Shown one piece after another: positions 17,482 to 26,396 of a stretch of DNA of 64,000 bases; positions within the stretch are counted from its first letter, which is position 1, and each line of letters starts with the position of its first letter. Where the stretch lies: assembly GCF_009882935.1 (NCBI RefSeq), contig NZ_WTVA01000015.1, forward strand, positions 753,108 through 817,107, given 5' to 3'. The notes below the pieces were generated by a model, which was given only the letters and a program-made list of their open reading frames with translations, did no database searches and was not told the DNA's origin. The translations under genes were made by a program, and so were the position numbers. Origin of the DNA: Sneathiella chungangensis (GTDB lineage: Bacteria > Pseudomonadota > Alphaproteobacteria > Sneathiellales > Sneathiellaceae).

Positions 17482-19350
17482 ATGCGCACGCGATATCTGA
17501 TAATTTTGCTCGCTTTATTCGGTATGACAGCAACGTCCCCGGCCTTTGCCAAGGATCTTTTCGTCGATTACGAAAATGGCAAGGATGAAAATGACGGCCT
17601 CACCCGGGAAACCCCCTGGAAGCATGCGCCGGGAGACCCGAATGCCGGCGGCAATGTGAGCCGGTATGATCTGGAGCCCGGCGATACCATCTATTTCAAG
17701 GGCGGCGTTGAGTATCTGGGCGGCATTACCTTTTCCGCCGGAGGGTCCCAATCAAACCCCGTAACCTACAAGGGAAACGGATGGGGCGAGGCGCAGGCGA
17801 TCATCAGCGGCGCGAAAAAACTGGCCGTCGATTTCAAGCCCTGCCAGTCGGCGGAGGATTGTTACGGCAATTCGAACTGGGAGAAGCTTTATAAAACCCG
17901 CATCGACGGGGAGGTCAATCCGCTGACGCCGATGTTTCTGTCCGGCAAACGGATATGGCTGTCCCGCGAACCCAACCAGCCCGACCCCTTCTGGTTCGAC
18001 GATTATGAACATTATGAATCCGTTGGCGGATGGGGCACGGAAATGACCGAAAGCTCGCTCATTCTCGGGTCCGACCTCGACGACACCTCCGATGAAAACT
18101 GGCGCAACGCCATTATTGCGCTCTGGATGAAACCGAACCAGGTCGTGCTCACGGACGTGACGGGGATTGATCGGGCGAGCGGGACCATCAATTTCGATCC
18201 GCCGGGCAATGAACCCTACACCGACCGGGACTCCTATTATGCGCTGTTCAACCGCCCGTCCGACATCGACCAGGTGGGCGAATATTTTGTCGATAATGAC
18301 ACCGGGGTGATCCTCCTCTGGCCGGAAAGCGCCGACGCGGCAACGAGCAATGATCTCAGCGTCAATGACCTTCCGGCGGCATTTGCGCTGAATGGGAACA
18401 GCAACATCGTCATCGAAGGATTTCATATCAGCCGTTATTTCGGCGATCATGACGGATGGCAGAGCGGAACCGCCGTTATCAACGGGAAAAGCCCGGTCCG
18501 CAATATCATCGTTCGCGATAACACTATCGACCATCTCCGGTCGGTGGAAGGCGTTGGCGCCATCCAGCTTGATAATTCGGCCGATTCCGTCATCAGCAAC
18601 AATGTCATTGCCAACTCTCAGAAAAGCTCGGGCATCCGGTTTAACGAGGCGCGCAATATCATCGTGCGGGATAATGTCATTGACCGGATCGGGCGCACCG
18701 GGATTCGCCTGATCAATACCGAGAACATGCAAATCTCGGGCAATCAGCTGTCCAATATTTACGGCATTCACGGAAACGGCATGTCCGTGTACCTGGAGAA
18801 CCGGAATATCCTCATCGCCGATAACATTCTGCGAAACGTGCCCTTCGCCTTTACCTATCACGGAACCGACGATGTCGACGAAGCCAACAATATGTGGCTG
18901 CTCAACAATGTGATTCTTGGTCCGGTGCGCAGCTGGGGAAGCCAGTTCGACAAAGTTACCTATCTCCACAATCTGATCTTCGCCGAAGATGAAGTGGGCA
19001 AGGCCGTGCAAATTTCCGGTTATGAGCCGCGGACGACCTTCAAGAACAATATTATTGACGGGATGATCGTGAAGCCGCCGGCGACGGACTGGACGATGTC
19101 GCACAATATCTATACGGCCCTGGCCTGGACGCAATCGCCGAAATACGGCTGGAGTATGGAACCCGAAAGCGACCTCGATGACGGGTTCGTTGACGATATT
19201 GAGAATTTCTCGAAAAAGCGGCCGGAGCTCGATATGCCGATTGGCGACAATATTTATGGATTGCTGCCGGTCCAGCTTTTCCCGCAGTATGATTTCAGCC
19301 GATGGAAGGAGGCAAAGCCCATCGGCCCGAGCTATACCGCCAAGCCCTAG
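17482..19350 (+). CDS. Secreted right-handed parallel beta-helix protein (possible polysaccharide lyase or epimerase)
   Basis: 622 residues with a clean signal peptide (MRTRYLIILLALFGMT to about Ala23 in SPAFAK). From about residue 300 it is a ladder of Asn/Ile/Val-rich repeats such as NIIVRDNTIDHL, NVIANSQKSSGIRF and NIIVRDNVIDRIGRTGI, the pattern of NosD/pectate-lyase-like parallel beta-helices. Such folds in exopolysaccharide loci are usually lyases, hydrolases or C5-epimerases acting on the polymer, but I see no motif that picks one. The N-terminal portion (FVDYENGKDENDGLTRETPW) is common at the front of this family. The start is ATG with GGAGGG nearby. The gene lies between GT2 and the asparagine-synthetase-like gene in the same direction. 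Confidence 0.88.
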   Translation: MRTRYLIILLALFGMTATSPAFAKDLFVDYENGKDENDGLTRETPWKHAPGDPNAGGNVSRYDLEPGDTIYFKGGVEYLGGITFSAGGSQSNPVTYKGNGWGEAQAIISGAKKLAVDFKPCQSAEDCYGNSNWEKLYKTRIDGEVNPLTPMFLSGKRIWLSREPNQPDPFWFDDYEHYESVGGWGTEMTESSLILGSDLDDTSDENWRNAIIALWMKPNQVVLTDVTGIDRASGTINFDPPGNEPYTDRDSYYALFNRPSDIDQVGEYFVDNDTGVILLWPESADAATSNDLSVNDLPAAFALNGNSNIVIEGFHISRYFGDHDGWQSGTAVINGKSPVRNIIVRDNTIDHLRSVEGVGAIQLDNSADSVISNNVIANSQKSSGIRFNEARNIIVRDNVIDRIGRTGIRLINTENMQISGNQLSNIYGIHGNGMSVYLENRNILIADNILRNVPFAFTYHGTDDVDEANNMWLLNNVILGPVRSWGSQFDKVTYLHNLIFAEDEVGKAVQISGYEPRTTFKNNIIDGMIVKPPATDWTMSHNIYTALAWTQSPKYGWSMEPESDLDDGFVDDIENFSKKRPELDMPIGDNIYGLLPVQLFPQYDFSRWKEAKPIGPSYTAKP

Positions 19351-19516
19351 GCAGGGCCGGCTGGCCTTTCCCTGAAACCAGGGTCGCCGGAAGATATGGC
19401 AACCCGGGAATGGCCGGCAACGTCGCGGTCGACAATCCGACGGCGTTGTAATAATAAAAGATTTATTGTTTACGGGTAATCATTCCTTCCCGCTGCAAAA
19501 TATTGAAGGAAACAGA

Positions 19517-20968
19517 GTGTACAAACAGTTCATCTGTGCGCGTACCAAGCTATCGCCGCCCGACGGCTTCCGGTCGAAGACCTATTTGGACTGGACTATC
19601 TGGGTCTCTCCCGGTTTACCTGTTTCCGAAATCCGCGATGGGGATGGCCGGGTTTTAGGGCTCCTGCTTGGCTGGTTCATCAAGGACGATGAATTTATCA
19701 GCAGTGACTCGGCAATTGAGATCGCGGCGGCGCCCTCGCGGAGCCGTAATCCCTTCAACTCCCTGTGCGGCCGGTTCGTCGTATTCTGTGAATATGATGG
19801 AAATCCATCGCTGTTGACCGATGCCGGCGCCCTGTTTCCGGTCGTGTATGACAAGTCGCGGGAAATCATCGCCTCCTCCTCCTGCATGATACCGGAGGTG
19901 ACCGCCGAGAACCGGGATCCGGCAACGATCGCCGATCTCGATCTCTTGACGGAGCGCGGCTGGTATCCCTTCGGCCTGACCGCCCATGCCGGAATAAGGC
20001 GGCTGCTTCCCAATCGCGCCCTCAATCTTGCCTCGTTCGACGCCACGCGAACCTGGCCCCTGGAAGACGAGGACGACTTTCGCAAGCATCACGGGGAAAG
20101 CGATGAAACGCTGTTGCAGAGATTATGCGAAAGCCTGAGCGGAAGAGTAAAAACCGTCACGGCGGCACAGCCGACAATCATGCATCTGACCGGCGGATGG
20201 GATACGCGCATGATGCTCTCCGCCGCCCGGGAAAGCATCCGCGATATCGATTTCAGAACCTACCGGACGGGCGGAAGCGGCGGCAAGCTGGACCAGCAGC
20301 TCGCCAGACTACTCTCGGACAGGTTCAAACTGAAACATGAATTCGTCGATTTGCTGCCCGTGTCGGAGGCGGAGCGGCGCGACTGGATGTGGCGCACGGG
20401 ATATTGCCTGAACGATCATGTTATCGGATTATCGACAACCGAATGCGGTGTCGCGCAAGCGGGCGAGGTTACGCTTGCCGGCGCCGCGGGCGAGGTTGCC
20501 CGCGCGTTCTACTGGAACTCCGATGATATCGGCAAGAGCCCGCCAACGCCGGAAATCTTATTGCAGAGGCTTGGATTTAAAAATACGGAAATCCTGAACG
20601 ACGAGGCAAGGCGATGGCTGGAGGGACTTCCGAAAGGAAGCGCCTGCTGGGTGTACGACCTCGCCTATATCGAATTGCGCCTGGGCTGCTGGGCGGGAGT
20701 CGCCATGACCGGCCATGATATTCCCCTGCCGTCTATTTCGCCCTTCAACAGCGTCGATACATTTCAGACAATGATGTCTTTTTCCGACCGCTATCGCGCC
20801 GACGGCGGCCTGTGCAAGGATATCGCGAAACGTCTTTGGCCGGAGCTTCTGTCCATTCCGATCAACCGGGCGGCGGGACTTAGAAAACTGCTTTTCGTTC
20901 GGCAGGAACTGTCGGCGACGATGCCGCCGGGCCTGAAGGAAATGCTTAAAAAATACCTGCGGCGATAG
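19517..20968 (+). CDS. Asparagine-synthetase-like protein with degenerate glutaminase half
   Basis: 483 residues from the GTG at 19517, which has GAAGGA six bases upstream; an in-frame TTG at 19466 lacks a good site. The first 125 residues resemble the Ntn glutaminase fold (GRFVVFCEYDG, DAGALFPVVYD), but no Cys follows the start, so the nucleophile of true glutamine amidotransferases is missing. The second half resembles the ATP-pyrophosphatase domain of asparagine synthetase, with LTGGWDTRM (about 224-232) where the family has SGGxDS. Relatives include beta-lactam synthetase and lasso-peptide cyclases, which adenylate a carboxylate and form an amide, and amidotransferases of O-antigen loci. 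A role in amidating or aminoacylating a uronic-acid sugar is a reasonable guess, unproven. Confidence 0.75.
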   Translation: MYKQFICARTKLSPPDGFRSKTYLDWTIWVSPGLPVSEIRDGDGRVLGLLLGWFIKDDEFISSDSAIEIAAAPSRSRNPFNSLCGRFVVFCEYDGNPSLLTDAGALFPVVYDKSREIIASSSCMIPEVTAENRDPATIADLDLLTERGWYPFGLTAHAGIRRLLPNRALNLASFDATRTWPLEDEDDFRKHHGESDETLLQRLCESLSGRVKTVTAAQPTIMHLTGGWDTRMMLSAARESIRDIDFRTYRTGGSGGKLDQQLARLLSDRFKLKHEFVDLLPVSEAERRDWMWRTGYCLNDHVIGLSTTECGVAQAGEVTLAGAAGEVARAFYWNSDDIGKSPPTPEILLQRLGFKNTEILNDEARRWLEGLPKGSACWVYDLAYIELRLGCWAGVAMTGHDIPLPSISPFNSVDTFQTMMSFSDRYRADGGLCKDIAKRLWPELLSIPINRAAGLRKLLFVRQELSATMPPGLKEMLKKYLRR

Positions 20969-20995
20969 GACGGCGGGCGCGGGCGCCATGACGCA

Positions 20996-21904
20996 TCACG
21001 CGCGCGTCCAGTGTTTGTTGGGATCTATATGGTCCTGCCCGCTGGCGAGAAACCCGAGCATAATCCGCGCACGGAAAAGGCGGCACCAGAACAACACGAC
21101 AATCGCCTTCAGCTTATCGGACATCCGGACAAGCCTTTTGTTCTTGAGCGCCTTGATACTATGGGGTACCGCCGAGGCGGCGGTCGCGAAACACAGCGCG
21201 AGCCACCGCGCGTTGAACCCCGGCTTCTGTTTCAGGACATTGAAGGTCATGGCGGATTGCCGTTTCCATTTTGCCCTGAGTTCGTCGAATGTCGCCCGCG
21301 CCGGATGCTTTACGATGCAATCGCCGCCATAGTGAAATGTTGCGCCGGCCGCAAAGGCCCGGTGACACCAGTCCGTATCTTCGGCGACATCGGATCGAAA
21401 CGGACCGACTTCGCGGAAAAGCGCGAGGCTTGTCCAGAGGTTCCCCGTCGCCGCTTCATTCTTCTTCGCGTAATTTTCCTGGTTCGTTGAATAGACGATA
21501 TCGAAGGCCTCGACGCTGTTTGGCCGTTCGTGCCGGGGATACATGACGATCTCTCCCGCCATCACGCTCCGTTCGCCTTGTTCTTTCATCCGCCGAAGGC
21601 CGTTTTTCACGAAATCCGGATCGATCAGGCAGTCGCAGTCGGTAAAGGCAAGAAACCGGCCCTGTGCGATCTCAACGCCCGCATTGCGCGCCGGCCCGGC
21701 CCCGCGTTTCGTTTCGACCACCAGACGCGCGTTCAGGTTATACTTTTCCAGCCCCTCAACCGGTTGGCGGGAATTGTTGTCGCAGACGATCACTTCAAAC
21801 TCGGCCTTGTCGCAGCTTTGCGCATCCAGCGACGCAAGACACGCCGCCAGACCGGCGGGGTCGTTGAAATGCGGGATAACGATGCTCAACTCGAAACGTT
21901 CCAC
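20996..21904 (-). CDS. Glycosyltransferase family 2
   Basis: A 302-residue GT2. N-terminal LSIVIPHFNDPAGL, VIVCDNNSRQ (38-47), the acceptor loop KRGAGPARNAGVEIAQG and the metal site TDCD (88-91) are clear. A second block, GNLWTSLALFREVGPF with EDTDWCHRA, is typical of the glycosyltransferases that use this fold in polymer loci. The start is a GTG without an obvious ribosome site, so the true start is uncertain by a few codons. It is the last gene of the unit FrhB-like - polymerase - GT2 and is convergent with the asparagine-synthetase-like gene, 27 bp away. Confidence 0.88.
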   Translation of the reverse strand: MERFELSIVIPHFNDPAGLAACLASLDAQSCDKAEFEVIVCDNNSRQPVEGLEKYNLNARLVVETKRGAGPARNAGVEIAQGRFLAFTDCDCLIDPDFVKNGLRRMKEQGERSVMAGEIVMYPRHERPNSVEAFDIVYSTNQENYAKKNEAATGNLWTSLALFREVGPFRSDVAEDTDWCHRAFAAGATFHYGGDCIVKHPARATFDELRAKWKRQSAMTFNVLKQKPGFNARWLALCFATAASAVPHSIKALKNKRLVRMSDKLKAIVVLFWCRLFRARIMLGFLASGQDHIDPNKHWTRA

Positions 21905-22011
21905 GATGATATATTAACCCTTTGATCCCAGTTCTTTTTCGTCGAGCCGGTCGGCTTGCATACACCGCATTCTTCCGCGATCCTGCCGCCCGTTCCAACC
22001 CGGTCCGGAAA

Positions 22012-23373
22012 TTATGATTTTGAAAGACCTGGTGGGTTGGAAACCGCCCCGGCCTGCTCTTGCGGTATCGGTCTCGGCGCCGTTCCGGGCCGCGCCTTTA
22101 CCGGCACCTCGTTCCAGGCAACGCCTGCGCTGGTCAGCATCCCGAGGAGTATGTTGGTCAACAGCAGCGGCGGCCCAAACAGTCCCACCGACATGCTGGA
22201 GACGTCCACCGCGATAAGCGCGCTTGTCAGGTAAAATATGAGTTTCCGGCGATACGGATCCATCGACTTTTTCCGCGCCTTTATCCCGTAGCGGACCGCA
22301 TTCACATGCGAGAACACATACATCAGGAGTGCCGGAATCCCGCCCTGAACGGCAACAACCACAAAATGGTTCACCAGGTCGATATGCTGCCGCCCGTCGA
22401 GCAGCCCGCCCCAATAGTTGATGTCCGTGCCGCCGGTCCCGACGAGCCAGTAATCGCGCCACTGCGCCACCGCGACCTCAAGAAGCTTGGTTCGATACCA
22501 GGCATTACCCGAGCTCAGCGCCAGATAGTCGATCAGGTGATAGAAATGCCGGTTGGACGCAAGCTCAAGGAATATCGCCAGCGCCACCAAACTATAAAGA
22601 GTCGGCTTGATCATGCTCGGGCGAAGAACATACAGATTGCAGATGATCAGCGTGATAATCGCAAGCCAGGGTCCGCTTGACATCGAGGACAGGCCGGCCC
22701 CGATGGCCAGGATGATCGTAATTGTGCACATCTTCTTCTTGCGCGGATTGCTGCGCAGGGCCCAGGCAATACCGGCAATCAGCATCATCGCCATGCCGAA
22801 AAAGATATGCACGGACGTACTGACCTTCGCCCGCATGATGCCAAGGCGGAATTCGGGCGCCTTGGGAATCCAGGACCAGGTCTTGTAGGCATCAAGGCCG
22901 GTATAGGGTGACGACGTCATAATGCCTTCCTGCCAGCCCATCACAAGCATCACGGCGGAAATGGCAAACAACGGAAAGACCATTGATCCGACATCCTGCA
23001 TGGAGCGAATGCCCAGCCGGGCAACGAAATACATCAGGACCGTATCGAAACCATAGCCGATCATCTCGGTGGTTTTGTCGAACCCTGCGCCGCCCAGAAA
23101 TGTCGAAAGGACGTACCACAGCCACAGAAAGAAGACGAGATAATCGACGGAACAGATATTTATCCGGATATTCCGGCCCTGGGCGACGAAGCGAACAAGC
23201 AGCGCCAGCGCGATAAGACGCGGCGCGGACATGTCCGCCGGTCCCAGCGGCACCCGGAGATATTCCGGCCAGATCAGCATGGAAAAGACGAGAATGCCGA
23301 CGGCCGCGCCGGGGCGCACCCAAAGGGCCATTATCCCAAAAAATACGGTTACAAATGCGGTTACGCCAACCAT
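22012..23373 (-). CDS. O-antigen ligase/polymerase family membrane protein (Wzy-like)
   Basis: 453 residues with about ten to twelve hydrophobic segments. A large periplasmic loop precedes the conserved pattern of the Wzy/WaaL family: LLEVAVAQWRDYWLVGTGG and HIDLVNHFVVVAVQGGIPALL, where an Arg and a His in this loop are usually essential. The likely role is block polymerisation of lipid-linked repeat units in the inner membrane after flipping. Its ATG overlaps the stop of the FrhB-like gene by one base (TAATG), pointing to coupled translation. Ligase and polymerase members cannot be separated by sequence; the polymerase reading follows from context. Confidence 0.87.
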   Translation of the reverse strand: MVGVTAFVTVFFGIMALWVRPGAAVGILVFSMLIWPEYLRVPLGPADMSAPRLIALALLVRFVAQGRNIRINICSVDYLVFFLWLWYVLSTFLGGAGFDKTTEMIGYGFDTVLMYFVARLGIRSMQDVGSMVFPLFAISAVMLVMGWQEGIMTSSPYTGLDAYKTWSWIPKAPEFRLGIMRAKVSTSVHIFFGMAMMLIAGIAWALRSNPRKKKMCTITIILAIGAGLSSMSSGPWLAIITLIICNLYVLRPSMIKPTLYSLVALAIFLELASNRHFYHLIDYLALSSGNAWYRTKLLEVAVAQWRDYWLVGTGGTDINYWGGLLDGRQHIDLVNHFVVVAVQGGIPALLMYVFSHVNAVRYGIKARKKSMDPYRRKLIFYLTSALIAVDVSSMSVGLFGPPLLLTNILLGMLTSAGVAWNEVPVKARPGTAPRPIPQEQAGAVSNPPGLSKS

Positions 23374-24656
23374 TAGCTCTTTTCCTTCGCCGGAGGCGTC
23401 CAGCTTTCAACCTCTATCTGTTTGTTGAGGCGCTTCCTGAAAATTCTGACGACCGTGCCGGTAATTGACTGCACTTTCTCGTAATTCGTCAGATTTGTCC
23501 ACCAGAACCGCGCCATGCGGAACCCGGTATATTTGGGAACGGCGGCGCCAAAAAGGCGGAGAAGATGAAGCCGCGCCCAGACATTTCCTCTCGTGCCGAG
23601 CAGGTTCGGCTGCGATCTTGGAAACAGCGAGGCGTCATGATTTTCAAGCGTGATATATCCCGCCTTTGCCGCCTCGAGAATAAAGTCGCGTCCCTTGCCG
23701 GTTCTGGCAACGATCAGCGACTTTCCCGTTTCCCCCTCTTCAATGTCACGATACCACGGATCGCCAACGGCGATATCGGCGAATTCTCCGGTATGGTCCG
23801 GGCAGATATAACAGCGCCATTGCCGGTATTTCTGCAAGAACCCCCAGGAGTCCGCATAGGTCATTTCCACCGACTTTTCCGCGCCGTCGTGATCGGTATA
23901 TATCGCCGTCCACATCCCCGGCCATCCGTTTCCGCGATACCGCAGGTTTTTGAGCCGTGACGGATCCTCGACGCCCGCCTTCTTCAGCAAGTCCAGCGTG
24001 CCTTTGGTCGACGGCGTGCCGGCGCAAAAGAAAGCAATGGTCACGCCGATCTTCCTGTCGAGTTCCGGGTCAATCAGTCGCGCCTTTTGAACGGCGGCAA
24101 CGTCGCAGGGCTTGCCGACGAAGGCGGCCGGAGCACTTTCTTTGACGACACGGTCCAGACCGTCGCAGGGGCTGGCCGGCGCATAGCGCGATCCTGTCGC
24201 CGCGGCCAGCTGCTCACGGCTTTTGCTCATCACCGTTTCATTGAGGTAGGGATAGTCCTTGCGGGCATTCGTGTGCAGCACGCCGGAGAATCCCTGTTGC
24301 TCGATCGCAAAGGTGGAAAGCGCCGTCGCCGCGCCGCCGCTTGACCCGCTGCCGCGAATTTCAGGATCGGACGCATATCCTTCCCAAACGTCGAGCACCG
24401 GCCCCCAGGCCGCCGCCATGTCTTTTTTCAGATGCGGCGTATCAAGGCTGTAGTCGTGTTTCAAATTGACGCCGGGGCAGGATTTCAGCGCCGCCCCCGT
24501 TTCATCGGCCGGATTTTCGCGGAGGAAAGGCCGCCGTCCGAGGTCCAGGGACTCCGCCATTTTGAACCGATCAGGCTCCATGAAGGCGCAAACACCGCAT
24601 CCCGTGCAAAGTTGATTGCGGACAACGTCCGTTATTCCCTTGATACGGTTACTCAC
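23373..24656 (-). CDS. FrhB-like iron-sulfur flavoprotein family (F420 hydrogenase/dehydrogenase beta subunit type)
   Basis: 427 residues starting GTG at 24656. The N-terminus has CTGCGVC (Cys17, Cys20, Cys23) with a fourth Cys in SCPG (Cys60), a 4Fe-4S ferredoxin-like site. The middle and C-terminal parts follow the FrhB N- and C-terminal domains (GSGSSGGAATAL, GKPCDVAAVQKARL, FFCAGTPSTKGT, RWRCYICPDHTGEFADIAVGDPWY). In bacteria without F420, members occur in surface-polysaccharide loci next to pyruvyl transferases and their reaction is not established. Here it starts a unit with the polymerase and a GT2, and a pyruvyl transferase lies two genes upstream on the same strand. A redox step on a sugar or on the ketal substituent is conceivable. 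Confidence 0.85.
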   Translation of the reverse strand: MSNRIKGITDVVRNQLCTGCGVCAFMEPDRFKMAESLDLGRRPFLRENPADETGAALKSCPGVNLKHDYSLDTPHLKKDMAAAWGPVLDVWEGYASDPEIRGSGSSGGAATALSTFAIEQQGFSGVLHTNARKDYPYLNETVMSKSREQLAAATGSRYAPASPCDGLDRVVKESAPAAFVGKPCDVAAVQKARLIDPELDRKIGVTIAFFCAGTPSTKGTLDLLKKAGVEDPSRLKNLRYRGNGWPGMWTAIYTDHDGAEKSVEMTYADSWGFLQKYRQWRCYICPDHTGEFADIAVGDPWYRDIEEGETGKSLIVARTGKGRDFILEAAKAGYITLENHDASLFPRSQPNLLGTRGNVWARLHLLRLFGAAVPKYTGFRMARFWWTNLTNYEKVQSITGTVVRIFRKRLNKQIEVESWTPPAKEKS

Positions 24657-24943
24657 TACTCAAATCCCTATATTTCTGGACGCGCCGACAGGCGGACCGC
24701 CGGCTGAACCCATTCTCTATCCGTTATTTCCAATTGGCCGTTCATATCGACGCCCTTGCGGCCGTCACCGATCCATAGAACCGAAATTCGGCATATTAAT
24801 CAATTCACCGCTGTCGATACTCACATGAAAAGAGTTTAAATTTGCATAAAATGAACGCTGAGACGCAAAAACTTTCCTTAAAATAGCGCAAAGTTTATCC
24901 CGGGCGGTTTCGTTTGGATGGCGAAAGAGAAAATTCCCCGTAC
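24657..24943. promoter_or_regulatory. Gap between flippase and FrhB-like gene
   Basis: 287 AT-rich bases breaking the minus-strand run. It probably carries the promoter for FrhB-like - polymerase - GT2. No gene, strong terminator or repeat was seen. Confidence 0.45.
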
Positions 24944-26395
24944 TTACTGTTCAATGCTGCCCGAAGTCGCCTGCGGCGTCTTGCCATGTTCCTTGACCCA
25001 GGCAATCAGGTCGGCGGCAAACAGCAACAAAACGGCCAGCGCCACCAGAGAGAAGGCCACCGCGCCGGAAATCTCCAGAACCGGGCTCAGTCCCGTCACC
25101 AGGTACAGCGACAAGATCATGGCCGCCGCCATCAGGGCGATAGAAATAATCATCGTCCCGTATAGAGAGGCAAGATGCAATCCCGTCACTTTCCGGATCA
25201 GGAAAATGAAGAAGACAGCGGCCAGGAATTCGCCGAAAACACCGCTCAGGACAATGCCGATCACGCCCCAGTCATTCCAGACCGAGAACAACGCCAGGGG
25301 CAGCGCGGTACTTCTGAGCATATTCGAATAGAGCGGCAGTTTCGTCTTTCCGCAGGCGACGGCAACCGTTGTCGGTCCCGCCTTGATCATCCGAATGCCC
25401 TGCATCAGGGCAAGCCAGGGGATGATATAGGCCCCGCCCAGGTATTTTTCGCCGAAAAGCACCACCGACAGGGACGGGCCGCCAAGGGCCAGCCCGACGG
25501 CCATTAATGTTCCGAGAATAAAGAACGCCTTGGTTGACGCCACGGCGCTTTTCCCAAGCAGTTCCGGATCCGTCTGGGTTTTGGCAATCATCGGCGTCAT
25601 GAGATTTTGCGCCGCACTCATCAGAACAATTGCCGGAAACAGCGTCAGCGTGAATGCCGCGCTGAACCAGCCCAGATTCTCCATATCATAGGCGATCCCG
25701 ACAATGCCGCGATCGGCCTGGAAAATGCCGAACATCAGTAATCCGTTCAGCATCAGGGGCCAGCCGAAGGTAAATATGCGGTGCAGATATTCCTTGTCCA
25801 TCGCCAGCTTGAACTTTCGCTCCGCCAGCAGAAAGGACAGCAGGACGGTGGTTACCGCCTGAATGGTAATGATCCAGAGCATCACCCGGTAGTCGCCGAA
25901 ATAAAGCGCAAGAGGCGCGGAGACCGCCAGCGTAATAACCTGCGGCACACTGCCGATGATGGCGAGGGGGCCAAACCGCATGGCCCGCTGAAACCGGGCG
26001 GAATCCATATGGACAAATCCGGTGATAAGGGGCAGCACGGCAAGCCACTGAAACGCCCAGACGACTTCCGGTAATTTGAACAGATGGGCAACCGGGCTGG
26101 CCACTGCATAGAGGACTATGGCGAGAAAAATTCCGCGCAGGATGTTAAACGCTTGCGCCGTCGCCTGCAGCTTGGGTTCATTGCCATCAACCGCCTGGAT
26201 AATCAGCCTGTCGACACCAAGGCCCGTCGCCATTTGTATCAACGCCATGGTGATGCCGAAGGTCGCGGCGATACCGTAGTCTTCGACGCTGATCAAACGG
26301 GTGATGATGATGTTGCGCGCAAAAGTGCAAATTGCGCCTATCGCGCTGCCTGATGAAAGAAGTAGCCCGCTTTTTATGAAGCCATGTAGACGCAA
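24944..26395 (-). CDS. Oligosaccharide flippase (Wzx, MATE-like superfamily)
   Basis: 483 residues with about fourteen hydrophobic helices and the Wzx-type N-terminus (GLLLSSGSAIGAICTFARNIIITRLISVEDYG). It should move the undecaprenyl-linked repeat unit across the inner membrane. The start is a TTG at 26395, one base after the stop of the pyruvyl transferase gene, which is unusual but fits tight coupling; no better start was found nearby. The gene follows the pyruvyl transferase directly, so decoration before flipping is plausible. Confidence 0.88.
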   Translation of the reverse strand: MRLHGFIKSGLLLSSGSAIGAICTFARNIIITRLISVEDYGIAATFGITMALIQMATGLGVDRLIIQAVDGNEPKLQATAQAFNILRGIFLAIVLYAVASPVAHLFKLPEVVWAFQWLAVLPLITGFVHMDSARFQRAMRFGPLAIIGSVPQVITLAVSAPLALYFGDYRVMLWIITIQAVTTVLLSFLLAERKFKLAMDKEYLHRIFTFGWPLMLNGLLMFGIFQADRGIVGIAYDMENLGWFSAAFTLTLFPAIVLMSAAQNLMTPMIAKTQTDPELLGKSAVASTKAFFILGTLMAVGLALGGPSLSVVLFGEKYLGGAYIIPWLALMQGIRMIKAGPTTVAVACGKTKLPLYSNMLRSTALPLALFSVWNDWGVIGIVLSGVFGEFLAAVFFIFLIRKVTGLHLASLYGTMIISIALMAAAMILSLYLVTGLSPVLEISGAVAFSLVALAVLLLFAADLIAWVKEHGKTPQATSGSIEQ

Positions 26396-26396
26396 T

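Noticed and set aside
19370-19383. Hairpin CCCTG-AAAC-CAGGG after the beta-helix gene
   Set aside because: No T run follows, so it cannot be called an intrinsic terminator with confidence.
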